Below, piece by piece: positions 20,590 through 32,974 of a stretch of DNA of 64,000 bases. The stretch's first letter is position 1; each line of letters opens with the position of its first letter. The DNA is from Acanthosoma haemorrhoidale (Eukaryota; Arthropoda; Insecta; Hemiptera; Acanthosomatidae). A model generated the notes under the pieces. That model had not been told where the DNA came from, made no database searches, and saw only the letters and a program-made list of their open reading frames with translations. The translations under genes were made by a program, and so were the position numbers. Where the stretch lies: NCBI GenBank assembly GCA_930367205.1, contig OV884009.1:37519841-37583840 (forward strand), written 5' to 3'.

Positions 20590-21079
20590 AATATATTGAC
20601 ATAAAAAAAATATTAAAACCGGTTTGGAGCGTATCCAGTACGTGATGTTTATTTTAGGCTCCCCAAACTTTACTTTTTGAAATGCTTTTAAGAGTTTAAA
20701 TTTTAAAGTGCTGTTGCCATTACCATGTTTAATGGTTCCTTCATCATCCATGGGTGGGAGATTATGACTTTATATATTTATTATACTCTGAGTTTGGACT
20801 ATTTACTTTTCATTATTGTGCTTTAACAGAAAACTAATCAGGATATTTTGATTTTGTAAAAAACACCTTGAAAATTGCAAAACGATCGAAATATTTTTAT
20901 TACCACGACTTCTGATAGAGATTTCTGACTAATCAAAAATTATCTGATCAAAGATATAGCGAATTTCTCAATAATTGTTATCCTGTTCAAAAAAAAAAAT
21001 AGTATCAAAGCTGAGTTGAATTAAACATGATATAACACATCATGGTATGTTTTTTTTATCATACTGACTTTCTTATCAC

Positions 21080-21127
<48 letters not shown>

Positions 21128-21500
21128 TATGTATCATGAGTTAGGACTTACATGTACTACAGTCACAAGACGTCATTAAAGGTTTTATTAAAATTGTCTT
21201 CTGATTCGTACCGAAACCTTTAATTGTGCTCTGCTATTATTATTTGACTAAAATTTGTTTTTCTTGAATAAGTCACCGCCCCTGAAGTAATAGATTATTC
21301 TGGTCTATTTGATCTGCATTAGTAGTTTTGGCTACGCAGATGTCGTGTGGAGTAGTCAATCGTAAACATAATTATAATGTTGAACATTTTTTTTATTATT
21401 GTATTTCTCATAACAATAAAATCGGTTTAAAATGATAAATTCAAACTGATATTTAGCTAAAACAAGTACTTTCGCCTGAATATTATCAACTAATTTTCTT
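20590..21500. other. AT-rich spacer with (TA)n
   Basis: Holds the (TA)n tract at 21083-21125 and otherwise no supported feature. Confidence 0.45.
21083..21125. repeat. (TA)n microsatellite
   Basis: About 21 uninterrupted TA units. Confidence 0.95.
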
Positions 21501-21506
21501 GACATA

Positions 21507-21590
21507 CGAGAAAGTTTCCGACCTAACAAAGCTTTTATTTATTTTATTATCATCTTCATGTTGAGGTCGGAAACTTTTCAGACCACCTGA
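21507..21590. mobile_element. Palindromic mariner-type MITE, copy 2
   Basis: This is the same element as 3737-3831 in the opposite orientation. The right arm is complete (about 21564-21588, core GGTCGGAAACTTTTCAGACC). The left arm starts TACGAG and then lacks roughly ten bases before AAAGTTTCCGACCT, so it is damaged. The loop sequence is almost the same as in copy 1. Confidence 0.8.
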
Positions 21591-21599
21591 GACGATTTC

Positions 21600-22930
21600 T
21601 ATTTCTTCAATAATGACGTTTTAGACGCTCGAGGCTAAATTTAATAATAGCCCACTGATAACGACTTTACATGCTAGCTTACAAAATTATTCAGAAATGA
21701 AAAATACATCCGAAAAGGAAACCAGTAGGGGGGGGGGCAAGAAAAATAGTCAAGGAAGTACCCTAAAATTTGCTTGACCTTCGATTAATATAAATTATGT
21801 AGAGACATCTCCACTTATAGATAAGGTGAATTAGTTCAGCATTAGTTAATAAGTGTCTCAACGTCAAGGCAAAGCAAAATTAATATTTACAAAGCTGTTG
21901 ATATTACCATTTTTTTTTTTTTAAGTATCTTAGTTTTTATAGAGCGTGAGCATGAGATTAAATTTCTCTTGATGTTCTATGCACATCATTTCGTTTTTTA
22001 TGGCACAAAGAAAAGATTCATTTCATTATACATGTAAAAAAACAAAATTGTGGCAGTTTTCTTAAAAACGTCCAATATGTAAATTTCGTTTTTTTTTAAA
22101 ATGTTTTTAACAATAACTTATGGAAGGTTATAAGTTATAATTAACGAATAATATTTGTTTATTACTTGTGGTCTATTGAAATACACCTGCTAAAAACGTA
22201 TGCTATGTTAAGAATCGTTAAGGATATTTTTTTTAAATAAAAAACAAAAATAACGATTGGATCAACTGGTAATAAAATAAAATTTCCAAACCGATATCTT
22301 CCGGATAACAGCCATAAACTACATAACACTTAACACACGCGTCACCACATGGACACATGGTTTTTTTCTTGAGTTTCACATGAAATAATAATAAAGGAAC
22401 TTATCTCATCAATTTTTGTTTGTCATATGTGTACTTCGAGTAGCCGAATCTGGAGATCGGTGGAAATTAGGATAAACCACGTTAACAGATGTTTCGGCAT
22501 CTGTAATCGAATATTTAAATTAAGATTAAAGTTACCAATCACATAGTTTAATCACTTGATAACTTAATGTTATTTAAAACTTCTGATCTGGGTTTGTGAT
22601 ATATTTGTGAAGGTCTTATTGATAATGCCTGAATTTTATGAAACGTCGATCTAATAAATTTATATTTCGGAATGACCTAAGACCATCATTTTGAATGTTT
22701 TTTTTCAAGAGATGCACTTATATCATCAGTTTATATTTGGAATTGTACTTACGCCAAATTACAATTGAGGTAAAAAAACATAAATAAATTAATATTGGAT
22801 TTACCAACAAATTGATAATGTGTAATTTAGCCTGGGTATACATTTTGTGGTTATATGTTTTAAAATAGAATAATATATAAATAAGCTCAATATAATATAT
22901 ATACATAGCTAGTATATGCCATTAAGATAC
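21600..22930. other. AT-rich DNA, nothing recognised
   Basis: A (G)9 run lies at about 21727. The minus-strand open frame at 22718-22906 is AT-driven and has no motif. Confidence 0.45.
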
Positions 22931-23079
22931 TAAAAGTGTTTGACGCAGACAAGTGCAACCTTCTCGCTCATCGTACGTTAGCCAACCTTGAATCGAATGC
23001 AGCACCTATTGTAATTTTTAATAGAATCACTATCGGCCATTGTTCGTTGCATATTATGTCCAGGCTCAATGTAGGCCAA

Positions 23080-23235
23080 CGGCGGGTCAGGCCGGAAATG
23101 GCCGCAGTTAATTATTACTTAATAGTTAAATTAAATATCACGCGAGAAAAAAAAATATTGGGTATATTTCCAAAGTGACGGCCGGTACTCGACGTTCGTA
23201 ACCTCCGAGAGATCAGAGTCGTACACCTCATTGCT
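23080..23235 (+). repeat. Uncharacterised dispersed repeat, copy 1
   Basis: GACGGCCGGTACTCGACGTT (23179-23198) and CTCATTGCTTAGG (about 23228-23240) match blocks of 29285-29345 with nearly the same spacing. A GC-rich block upstream (23080-23110) also has a loose counterpart near 29205. The family is not identified. Confidence 0.45.
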
Positions 23236-23309
23236 TAGGAATAATAAAGTTTTACTGTATACGTAAATATTATTTGAAAATTTTGTTTATACAGCATTAT
23301 TAATTTGGA

Positions 23310-23705
23310 TGTATGAATTCATTCATACCTATGTACAATTCACATTCATTCAATATGTACATTCACATTCTGCTCAGCCCTTGTCCCCTCCATCTTTGAC
23401 CGTTCTGCCATGTGTTGAAGACCAGATACAGTGCAAGAGAAGCACAGACGTTCAGAACATGAGTATAGCCTGGTAGTACCAGAACCCCATCACACACTTT
23501 TCTAAGGTCACTGCCGTTTTAGGCGTGTGGGTTTGGACGAGCAGATAGGTTTTTGTGGAATTTGGTAATTCTTAAGGGTATGAGGTCAAGGACAGTTGGC
23601 ACATGGAGATCTATGTAAGGGATGATTTAGTAATGTAAAAGGGTGTCTTGACTACAGTTCTGAGGTCGTTGGATTGCAATCTTTGGATTTGTTTTCTGTT
23701 GGAAG
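23310..23705 (-). mobile_element. Jockey-type 3' fragment, copy H (third subfamily)
   Basis: On the minus strand the ORF2 tail reads I-Q-R-L-Q-S-N-D-L-R-T-V-V, then P-F-Y-I-T-K-S-S-L (about 23695-23640), with frameshifts, then a K-F-H-K-N-L-S motif near 23560. The 3'UTR contains ATTCATACCTATGTACAATTC-like sequence (about 23320-23342) that is also found at 28.8 and 63.5 kb. Confidence 0.6.
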
Positions 23706-24026
23706 ATTTGTTTTGCCCCGAAGCTCAAGTGAAAATTGGTTTTAGTAATATATGTATATATATATATGGTTTTTATTTACGTTGTCTATGAATGAAAGGA
23801 CATACACGAGAAAGAAAAATTACAGAGAAAGAAACTCGTTACAAAAACTTGATAGTTAGACTATCTAGGTCACTTAATTCCTAGATAGATTAAATCATTA
23901 CGTATATGGTCAACGTCAACGTGTATGGTAGAACACGTAGTGTAATTTTAATTATAAATGTTTAATAGATAGGTAATATTTGGTTAAAAAAGGTTTTCTT
24001 GAAACTGTTGAAATGAATCTCATTTT

Positions 24027-24029
<3 letters not shown>

Positions 24030-24093
<64 letters not shown>

Positions 24094-24108
24094 CACTCTC
24101 TCTCTCTG
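24030..24108. repeat. (TC)n microsatellite
   Basis: About 39 TC units with two interruptions, purine-rich on the minus strand. Confidence 0.95.
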
Positions 24109-24109
24109 C

Positions 24110-26525
24110 TCTGGCGCTTGTGCCTCTACTAGAAACACTTAAAGAAAAAAAAACATAAATAAAGAAAACCTATAAAAAAAAGTCTTGAAGGCGTTAACTC
24201 GAACTAATTTTAGCTATAAGTTCTGAAAGGAAGGTTAGGCTCGGACGTGACATGGTACAACAACTAGCGGTAACCAATACAGCCGTTCGATATGCCTCAC
24301 TCACTTTGTAATCGATTCCACATCGATCGAAGCACTTATCCCATTGGGCGTTGGCTATAGCTGATCGACTCGCTCTTAACCCTCGGCATAACTTGCTTCT
24401 CATAAAGGCCCAAGTAACCGAATGTTAATCTGTAGTAAGGTGATGTGAGCTTTGTTTAAGTTTTACATTTATTTCACAGTTTTTGATACTGAAAAAAAAT
24501 GTTGACATAAGTTCTACACTTATTCGATTTTGTTACACCTAAAGTAGTCGTTAAAAAAAAAAAACTGCGAAGAGAGAGGGGCATAGAGTTTAACTACCAC
24601 TTAGTGTTATACCAACATAATTCCATTACCCTGACGCTCGAATTAAAATGAATGTAAAACTGGTCGATTTCATATCCTGAAAATATGATTTATATTCTTC
24701 ATCATAAATATTCATTTCCCCTTCAGGAATATCTTGAACATAAATATGTGAGCCGGCAAAGACACGAGCGTGGAACTTAAGTGCGTCATGTTTAATTATA
24801 CCTGTCAGACTGACTAGACATACTGGTTGTGAGGCGGTCGTCCATCATAACTTCTCGAATGATGGGGCAGGTTGGGTCTTTCAAGCCGTAAAGCAGGTGA
24901 AACAAATATTCTTAAGATAGATAGATTGATATAACTGTTTATATTTTATTTGTATGATATATATACAGAGGTTAAACAGTAGATTCGCAGCATATTACAA
25001 TGTTAAAGAACAGTTATTAAGAAGAATATAAGATATAAATGAACAAATAGTTGATTAGTATGATAGAGGTTATATAGAGAACAACCATTTTATAAAACAT
25101 TGTAAAGACAAACTTTTACTTTACGGTTCTCCACAAAAATTCTCTTTTACGACGGATAAGGACGACAAAACATCTCCCAGATTTCTTCAAACGTGAGAGA
25201 AAATCTCAAGGTATCTCGAGTAGTCCCGGGTTAATATTGTTTTTAATTTGGAACCACGCAACATGTAAATAGTAAGCTGGTGTTTTACATTTAGTAAAAT
25301 ATTGTTTTTAAAAGAAAATTTTGTTTACTTAATGTGGTATATAGAAGGATATTATGTACATTTTTTTTCAAAAAAACTAGTATCTACTATCACATCCTTC
25401 AATATATCATATATTATGAAACTGCATATATTTATTAAGATTCTATTATGGCTAGAACGTCTCAACCTTAAAGTTCTTCTCTTTATCAGATTCACTACTG
25501 CTTTGTGCAAGTAGCTACTCATTTACCCTCACAAGGTTGAACTAACCCCGGTAACCGGTGAACTAATACTGAGGTATTTTATTAATTAATATGTAACTAT
25601 AAATATAACACTTATGGTCATTTCTTTTATAAAATTACATGTATTTCTTAAATACTCGTAAAAGATTTTGTTCGTTTGGAACAACGAAACAAATGAAACT
25701 AAAAAAGGAACGTCTGGCAATGGCGTGTTGACGAGAAGGGGACCAGACCACTTGAGAATTGCCAAACTACGCGCCGTGGGAACGAGGTGTTACCCAAGAG
25801 AGTCCAGCACTAGAAATAAAAAGAAGAAAAACATTGGATACAGAATCAAGCAACAATTCGTACTTTACCTCAATGAATCGAAGTGACAGCGCACTATCCT
25901 ACTTAGGCATTTTTTATAAAAATAAAATGGAGAATTTGATAAATTCAAAAGGGATTTAAGGAAACCGAGCCTTTATAAGGGTGCATTCAATGGGGGACAG
26001 CAAGACTCTCAAAATCCTGCCAGCGTCCAATTTATTTATAGCGATAAATTATCTATACAACAGGATATCTTTTGATTTGAATGTAATCTCAAGCAAAAAA
26101 TCACCAAATGATACTTCTTATCTGACTGAAAGCATTGGATGGCAACTTTCATGCAACAAAAAAAAAAGCTTACGCACGGCACGAAGCATGGCACGAAACT
26201 CGTAGGGACTATGCAGGATCAGACATTAATCCTTAATAAAAACTTTAAGGAAACGCTTAAAGACATTATTCTTTATAGTACTTTAATGGGTTTGATGGGC
26301 TAGTTAAAAAGAAAAATTAAAATTAAAAACAAAAATTAGCAGATACTCATGCATTTTGGAAAACGCTTTGACGACGAGTTGTGTTTTTGTAATGAGGTTG
26401 AGAAGGTTGTATATATTGTGAATTATGTTTAAAGTTTATACATAAAGAGGTGGAAAAATCATAGCTGAATTACAGCTGTACAGTATGTAATACTGTATGT
26501 ACAGTATGTAATTATTAATTAATTA
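24110..26525. other. Unassigned DNA with a GC-richer patch
   Basis: Two patches carry overlapping open frames: 24194-24403 (minus) and 25660-26205 (plus). Neither shows a motif or good splice boundaries. The plus-strand frame ending near 25959 (S-D-S-A-L-S-Y-L-G-I) looks somewhat protein-like, but I could not identify it. Confidence 0.35.
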
Positions 26526-26529
26526 TTAT

Positions 26530-26800
26530 GGGGTACAGTCAAACCTTCAAACGTCAAACGAATCCAAACATTCCGATCCGAAGTACTTAGCAATGCATTC
26601 AAATCACATTACAAACTCATCCCTTCACAGTGATCCCCAATGGCCAACTATCCTTGACCTTATAGACTCATGACTTTCCCAATTCCACTAAATCCTCCTG
26701 TCAACTCCATATCCAGCAACACTCATCCTTCTCGTCGCCTAAAACGGCCAATTATTAATGCTGTACAAGCAAATGGTAAATTTTGAAATAATAAAGTATG
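26530..26800 (+). mobile_element. Jockey-type 3' end with very short UTR, copy I
   Basis: The plus strand reads V-K-R-I-Q-T-F-R-S-E-V-L (about 26550-26590), then P-V-N-S-I-S-S-N-T-H-P near 26700, and S-R-R-L-K-R-P (about 26730-26750). The conserved 3'UTR is absent. Only about 50 bases, ending in GAAATAATAAAG, follow the coding end, so it is either an internal deletion or a short-UTR subfamily. Confidence 0.6.
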
Positions 26801-26804
26801 AAAT

Positions 26805-28780
26805 TATGACAATTCGTAATTGCAACTGTAGTTAAATGATAATTACGAATCGTTGCTGCAGTTGCAGTTTAATTCAAATTGTTTATTCGTCATTGCGTTT
26901 TTTAATTTGATATTAACAACTATATACTAGGGTACCTATATTCGCCTTTTCACCTAACTCTGCTATAAGCGGTTATTTACTTTGTAGCATTGGACATAAT
27001 ATTGGCAGACACTGCTACCGGATGTAGCTAGTTACTTAGGGTCCAGTTACTATATTTATCCTCCGCGTCTGCCCTTCCGTTTTTGAGCTGATATTTAGTG
27101 GCCTGGGTTTATTGTCTGTCGCGGTGGTTTAAGTACTGCTGTCCCCGACACTAAACTATTCCGGGAGCTGCTGGCTTTCTCCCGTGTCCTGTTCCTCCCC
27201 CAGCTGGTTCGACCATCCTCATTAATCATCCCCTTCTCGTGAGCCTCTCTTTCCCCCAACCACCCCTGGAACACTTGTCCAAAAACTACTGACAACGCGT
27301 CCTGTTCGCGTTACTAGGAATTGGTCAGGTCTGTATTCATATTAACTCCCTAACATTCCAAACTATGGCTTGAGAAGGAAAAAAACTGAAATGTTAAACA
27401 ACTCTGTCAACTGCCTAATTTTCACTTCAGTTGTATTGGTAGACTATTTGGGGACCTTGAGGTCACGACTTAAATCCTCTACTCAAAAATCCTCTACCAA
27501 ATACAAACGTCCTCTATCCTATCACCCTATGTACAACGCACGTTATTTTAATATATAAGTTAAAATTTCAAGCTTACACGAAAATTTAGATTGAATACTA
27601 TTTGTCTGTTACAAAAAAGTGGCTTGGGTACGAAAAGTAAATAAAGTGAGAAAAGTAATCTATTTTTTTAAAAATGGCTACTTAAATGCAAACGACAAAC
27701 CATAATTATCAGTCAAAAGGACATCGTTAATATTAATATACAAACATAATATGTTAAATAACAGTAATATAATACATATATATGTAAGGATAATATGAGT
27801 GATCTTTAGAAGAAATGTATGTAGTATTTACAATTACAATAAACGGCTGTAGAGTATACTGACTGTCATTCTGGTACATTAGAGGATCATATTCACTGTT
27901 CCGTGGATGAATATAGGACTCTTTCAGTTTCGTCAGTTAAAAGACAACAATTACCAATGACTGTTAAGTACTTAGGCCTATTTTTTTTATAAAGGTTTAA
28001 CCTTAGACCTTGCATAAATTCTATTTCAACTTTGGTTGCCATCTCATTGCTTACTTCATTCCTTCACAAAACATTTAAATTTCGATAAAATGTAAAGGAA
28101 TAGGTTATTAAATGCCTGACAGGCCACTATTAACCTAAGCGTCGTCGTACAGGAGTAAGACCTGTACTAGTTACTTCCTTTAAATGGAGATAATACGGAA
28201 TGCATTACTAAGAGTAATTATAACTTATAATATAACTATATTATAATGATAGACACCATCTCCAGACTACATGATATCACTCCATTCGTAACACATTAAA
28301 TGAAAGTATTCGAAGGCTTCTTGGAAATTGTACGCTTAGCAACAATAATTTATTAACATGTATCAACAACCAGTAAAAATATACATGCAGGCTTTCATTT
28401 CATTTGTAAAAGGGCTACTAGAAATTAGTCTTTTAGCTGTAGGTTTGTTAGGTTTCCTACATATGACTGAGTGGATATTTTATTTTTACGTATAAATTGT
28501 ATTTTAGTTTTAGTTCCATGACCCTAGCAACTGTATTGAGCCCACGTAACAAACGATATAATACGTTAAAATACACAAAATGGCAATAATGTATTATAAG
28601 ATAATACCAGTCGTCTTTAGAGACAAAATATTGTGAAATAGTGACATTAGAAAACGCGTTAAGTATTTACAAATACAATCGACAGCTATTGTATTTAGTA
28701 ACTTTCATTTTGTTTTATATTTATGTTAGATGTAGAGTATAAAGTTCTTTACTTGAGAAATTACAATTCGCTTGTACAAA
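26805..28780. other. Unassigned DNA; GC-rich patch 27050-27310
   Basis: A GC-richer patch at 27050-27310 has a 66-residue minus-strand frame without recognisable motif or splice signals. The rest is AT-rich and featureless. Confidence 0.4.
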
Positions 28781-28784
28781 ATTA

Positions 28785-28860
28785 TTAATTGGGACCTGAG
28801 AATTTATTCACACTTATGTACAATTCACATTCATACCAACACTCATTTAATATAATTATA
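28785..28860 (-). mobile_element. Short Jockey 3'UTR fragment
   Basis: CACACTTATGTACAATTCAC followed by ATTCATACCAACA (28809-28841) matches the 3'UTR blocks at 23.33 and 63.54 kb. Only this short piece is recognisable. Confidence 0.45.
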
Positions 28861-29204
28861 ATTACGTTTACGTACATACCTGCGCTGTAATACATATAGT
28901 TTTGTAAGATAAGGACAAAAATTACCAATGATGCGTTAGTTTAAATTATTATTGAGATATACGAAAAATTCTCCTGGTAAAATAATAAAGGGAGATACCC
29001 TTTAACTCAATCCAGTGGAATAGACATTAATGGAGCTCCTATTTCCGTCTACCGTTGGGGTAAAGTGAGGTGGACATTGGAGGGAGTTAGGTGTAGATGG
29101 AATCTTAGGTAGTAATACAGGTTTTCTCCATTGGTATTTATAAGAGAAAAATTTCCTAACGTAAACAAGGCCCTCGGCGGGTTTAGCTATATCCAGTTTA
29201 TGAC

Positions 29205-29350
29205 CCGCCCGGGACGGCATTCACATAATGAGTTTCCAGATTATAATAACCATAAAACATGTTTTAGTATGATACCGGCTTGCCATAACCGGCCGCTACT
29301 CGACGATTGGCTTCGCATCTGCTCCCGCAGCTCACAATTGCTTCAGGTTT
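29205..29350 (+). repeat. Uncharacterised dispersed repeat, copy 2
   Basis: Counterpart of 23080-23235: CGGCCGCTACTCGACGATTG (29291-29310) followed by CTCACAATTGCTTCAGG (about 29331-29347). TACTCGACGATTGG resembles a degenerate A box, so a tRNA-derived SINE is possible. The plus-strand open frame over this block is not convincing as a gene. Confidence 0.4.
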
Positions 29351-29449
29351 CCATCGTCAGCTGGTGCGTCTTCGGTAGGCTAGACTCCGGGAACCTAATG
29401 GTTAGCGACCATAGACCTTCGTCATAAAGTGACGGCCGTCACGGGTTTA

Positions 29450-30795
29450 TTTATTATTTATTGCGGCTAATAGCCCGATATTTTCTACCGAAAAACCTCA
29501 CTGCAAATTGTGTTAGTTCAGCTTCGTGGTCACGTTTCTGCATGCTAAACTGTAGGTTATGGCGGCATTGTATAAATTATTCGTTCAAAAGATCCCAGAA
29601 AAAAGAACAGTTCTGACCTGTATAATTTTCTATTTATAAACGAAGTAATTATGTTGCTTGAATTTACGAAGATGGGATTCAAGGTATTAGTATAATGAAC
29701 CCTCCCTGGTCTTATGCTATTGCTACATCATTAACTGGTAACTGTTTTAATATCCGTAGGCTAACTTCAAAATGTCTAGTCGGTTCATAAAACACCATTC
29801 AATAGCCCCTCCTTTTTATTTGAGTTAAAAAAAATTTAAATCACTTTCATGATTTTTTTTTTAGCTAAAAAGCTAAAGCTACAAATTTGTTTACCTTTAT
29901 TATGGTATGGCGTGATTATAACTCCAAACAAAGACTAATAATATGAGGTTTCTTGGAGAGATAATCAAAATGAAGGCCTTGGGGCTCAAATTATTAGCTG
30001 AACATTTCATCAAAATCAGGCGTCATCAGGACTTTACAAGTGACAAAAAATCAATTATAAAACCATATGGCCTATTGACCAGAAGTTTTAAAAAACATTA
30101 ACTTATCAAATGATTATATTCTAACTGGTGAACATCATAAATAAAAAAGGCTCGAAAACATCTTTGACAAATTTGATTTTCACAGTGTAAATATTAAAAT
30201 AAAAGTGTCTCTTTTTTGGGAGTCTTTGCAGTTTAGAACAATGTTACTTTTTTGAGTATTTATTACTTTTTATTTCTTCAAAATGTAGTTTTATTGTTAG
30301 AGATCGAGACGGTTTTAAAAAAATTTTAAAAAGGAGATGCATAGAATCATACAATATGTTTGTTTTAATACCGTGGAAATGACTTCGGAAACAATATTTG
30401 TATGAATTTTTGACTTAGATTGAAATCAAATTTATATAACTAATTGAGCTCAAATAAGTCTCGATACGTAAATGAAAATCAAAAATAGAGTATAATACAA
30501 AAACATATAATTACAATGCACAAATAAATAAATACAGCTCTTGTCGAAAAAAAAAAAAACAATACATCACATAGGGGAGGAAAATAAAATAATAATAAAA
30601 AACTGAAAGGTATACCTGGAAATTAAAAAAAAAAACGTTTAAATAAAAAATAAGTATAGTGCATAATTTAATTACAAAAAGGAAATGGAAAAATAAGAGT
30701 AATAAAATTAAATAAATAAAGGGTTTCCCAGAATTAACGAAAGATTTGAATTTGCCACCATTTATGCAGTAAAGTGCTGGCAACCCTGAAAAAAA
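29450..30795. other. AT-rich DNA, one repeat block
   Basis: Contains the reverse-oriented block at 30140-30232 that resembles 14797-14890. The minus-strand frame at 30511-30798 is a run of AT-driven F/Y/L codons and is not a gene. Confidence 0.4.
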
Positions 30796-30829
30796 CAATT
30801 TGACAGCTGACAGTTTAGGGTTAGTAAAA

Positions 30830-31102
30830 ATGGAGCGTTACACGATAGAACAACGTGTCTTTATTGTTGAACATTATCTCAAAAATAATGAAAGTTTGGC
30901 GGCCGCAGTACGAAAATTTCATAAAAAATATGGTCGGAATAGTGTTTTGACTTCATCCACTGTGAAGAGATTAATTGAAAGATTTAGGGAGACTGGATCA
31001 GTTAGAGACACTAAACACACTGGTCGTCCAAAAACAAGCCGTTCAAATGTCAATATCGAAGCATGCGTGATCTTATGTGGTTCTGTGAGAAATATCACTT
31101 AA
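30830..31102 (+). pseudogene. Transposase N-terminal HTH (DUF4817-like)
   Basis: The frame begins M-E-R-Y-T-I-E-Q-R-V-F-I-V, continues with N-E-S-L-A-A-A-V-R-K-F-H and S-S-T-V-K-R-L-I-E-R-F-R-E-T-G-S-V, and ends its homology at H-T-G-R-P-K-T-S. This is the helix-turn-helix DNA-binding start found in a large arthropod group of mariner/Tc1-related transposases (DUF4817 type). The ATG at 30830 is the likely true start. After about 75 residues the similarity breaks off, and the frame stops at 31102. No catalytic DDE residues follow, so this is a 5' remnant of a DNA transposon. Confidence 0.8.
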
Positions 31103-31109
31103 GGATTAG

Positions 31110-32158
31110 ACCGAATGGATGAAATGCAGAATGAATGAGAAGACTAGTGACTGAGGTGGAGGAAAGTAGATAATTGGTGAGTGAGGCCTCCGGTTGAGCG
31201 AGGTTCTGACAATTAGACACAGGCTGCAGTGAGGCCATTACAGCACTGCCTACATTGTAGTCTTCTCCCGGCCTTCAATCGCCATCACTCCCGAGTGAGA
31301 GACTATTAAAAGATCCCGTATAGAGTGGGCGGCGATCCCTTCTCTCTTGTACGCATAGCAGTTTCACCTAGCAACATTCACCCCGCCGTTTTGTTCTTGT
31401 GCCAAGCCCAAAGGTGGAGGCTAAACTTTCATACGGGGTGTTCATCTTTTGTCTCTCTGCTTTATGTAAGTTGTATGTTCTACAACGCAAAGACTACTAA
31501 CACAGGAGGGTGGACTGGGTAAATTAACAGAGTAAGATCCGCAGGGTGAGATGTGAAAAATGAGCTTCAGATCAATGTTGTCCATGGTTTATATGCGGTC
31601 TCTTGTCCTGTTGTGCCACCTAGATCTTAGCTGTCATCTGGGGAGGACCATAAGGCGTTGATGGCTATTGCGTTTTACGCATACAAATACTAACATCCAT
31701 CTATCCACAGGGTGAAGTGTTAAAGCTGTTTGTTTCTTTTTTAGGGCAATGCCACGCGTGTTGATTAGACTGAAGCGTTAATCGCGGTAGTTTCAGGAAG
31801 TGTTTTTAAAGGCCCATGTGCACTACATAATTTTTTAAGAACAGGAGATGGACTCCAATATCACAAGGACGGGGAAGATGTCTACCAATGCCAACATATC
31901 CCCAGGGACATTACCCATCGAGGAAACAACCGTTCACTGCAACCAAACGACCCCTTGACTCGATTTTCTCTCGGGAAACACTTCGATGCAAACCGATATG
32001 CGTGCCATGGCCATTAGTAGGTATTCAGGAGACTGTAGGACTTGATAACTGGAGTAGAGTTAGGGTGCCTACCTTGTTCCCCTGTTAGTTACTTTCCTTA
32101 AGGTATCCCTACGGTTCTCACAATAGTCTCCTACGGTGGGCTCAAGATGCACCCAGTG
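31110..32158. other. Unassigned, moderately GC-rich DNA
   Basis: No element ends, exon or RNA gene were recognised. The short open frames have no motifs. Confidence 0.4.
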
Positions 32159-32166
32159 CCCTAGTC

Positions 32167-32962
32167 CAGTGGTCGGCAACTTATTAGCCAAAGAGCCAAA
32201 TATGAACATTACAACAATTTTTAAAAAAATTGGGAGCCAAATCTGCTTGTTTAGTAAACTTTTATTACACTAAATAAGTAGTACACTAAATAAAACTAAA
32301 TTTCATACTTATTAAATATTTATTAATGCGAACAATGTGCTTGCATCTCCTTGGAAAGTTTGTAGTAAGTCAGGTTTGTATTTTGTTGTTTTTAATTTTA
32401 GGCATGATTCCAAGTTCTCATCAATAAGACGACTTCTCAGTTTACTCTTGATAATGTTCATGCTTGAAAAATATTGTTCGCATATTTATGTAGAACCGAA
32501 AAGGGAAAGAACAGCAAACGCGAGCTTTTTCAGCTGATCGTAAGAGTCAGGAATACTGTTCCAAGCGTTGAAAATGATCATGTCTTCCTTCTCCAGGTCA
32601 TTCAAAGCAGACCACTTGTGTTGTGAACTAATATCACTAACATACGAACAATTTCAGCCGGTAGCTTGTACATAGTTTGTGTTTAAGTTTACGAAAACTA
32701 ATAAAATTAAACTCGATGTTCGTTACGTATTTTTCCAACAATATAAAATTACCTATCTATCTTTTAACTTAAACAAAAAATTATACATTTTCTCGATTTA
32801 TAGAAGAATTTTAATTTAGCAAAATAAGATGTAATTTTTTCTTACCAAGTTTTTCTTTAAATGAAAATATTATTGTGCCTTCCGTGGATATTTGTGCCAG
32901 AGCCACACTTAAGGAGCCAAAGAGCCACATGCGGCTCTGGAGCTGCACTTTGCCGATCACTG
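32167..32962 (-). mobile_element. Deleted hAT transposon with 8-bp target duplication
   Basis: The ends are inverted: CAGTGGTCGGCAA at the left and CAGTGATCGGCAA on the other strand at the right. They are flanked by CCCTAGTC (32159-32166) and CCCTAGTA (32963-32970), an 8-bp duplication differing at one base, the size typical of hAT elements. At 796 bp it is far shorter than an autonomous hAT and keeps only the C-terminal part of the transposase. AGCCAAAGAGCCA blocks just inside both ends extend the terminal similarity. Confidence 0.9.
32338..32680 (-). pseudogene. hAT transposase C-terminus (dimerisation domain)
   Basis: Read on the minus strand: K-W-S-A-L-N-D-L, F-N-A-W-N-S-I-P, L-K-K-L-A-F-A-V-L-S-L-F-G-S-T, a TAA stop where family members have Y, then C-E-Q-Y-F-S-S-M-N, K-S-K-L-R-S-R-L and D-E-N-L-E-S-C-L. 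The L-F-G-S-T / C-E-Q-x-F-S-x-M-N signature is the hAT C-terminal dimerisation region, closest in style to the ZBED5/GTF2IRD2-like group. Upstream catalytic parts are missing. The in-frame stop near 32488 confirms it is dead. The plus-strand open frame at 32337-32537 is its shadow. Confidence 0.85.
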
Positions 32963-32974
32963 CCCTAGTACAAG

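Noticed and set aside
24030..24108. Possible CRISPR or minisatellite array
   Set aside because: It is a simple (TC)n microsatellite without spacers. The window is eukaryotic and no direct-repeat/spacer pattern exists.
25660..26205. A set of overlapping plus-strand frames as a gene
   Set aside because: Part of it looks protein-like, but there are no splice borders, the frames shift several times and no family is recognised. Kept only as an unassigned stretch.
30511..30798. A 95-codon minus-strand frame rich in F, Y, L and I
   Set aside because: The composition is what AT-rich DNA gives by chance. There is no motif, and the apparent membrane character is an artefact of base composition.
30816..30826. 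TTAGGGTTAG as a telomeric repeat
   Set aside because: Fewer than two units, lying just upstream of a transposase start. Chance occurrence.
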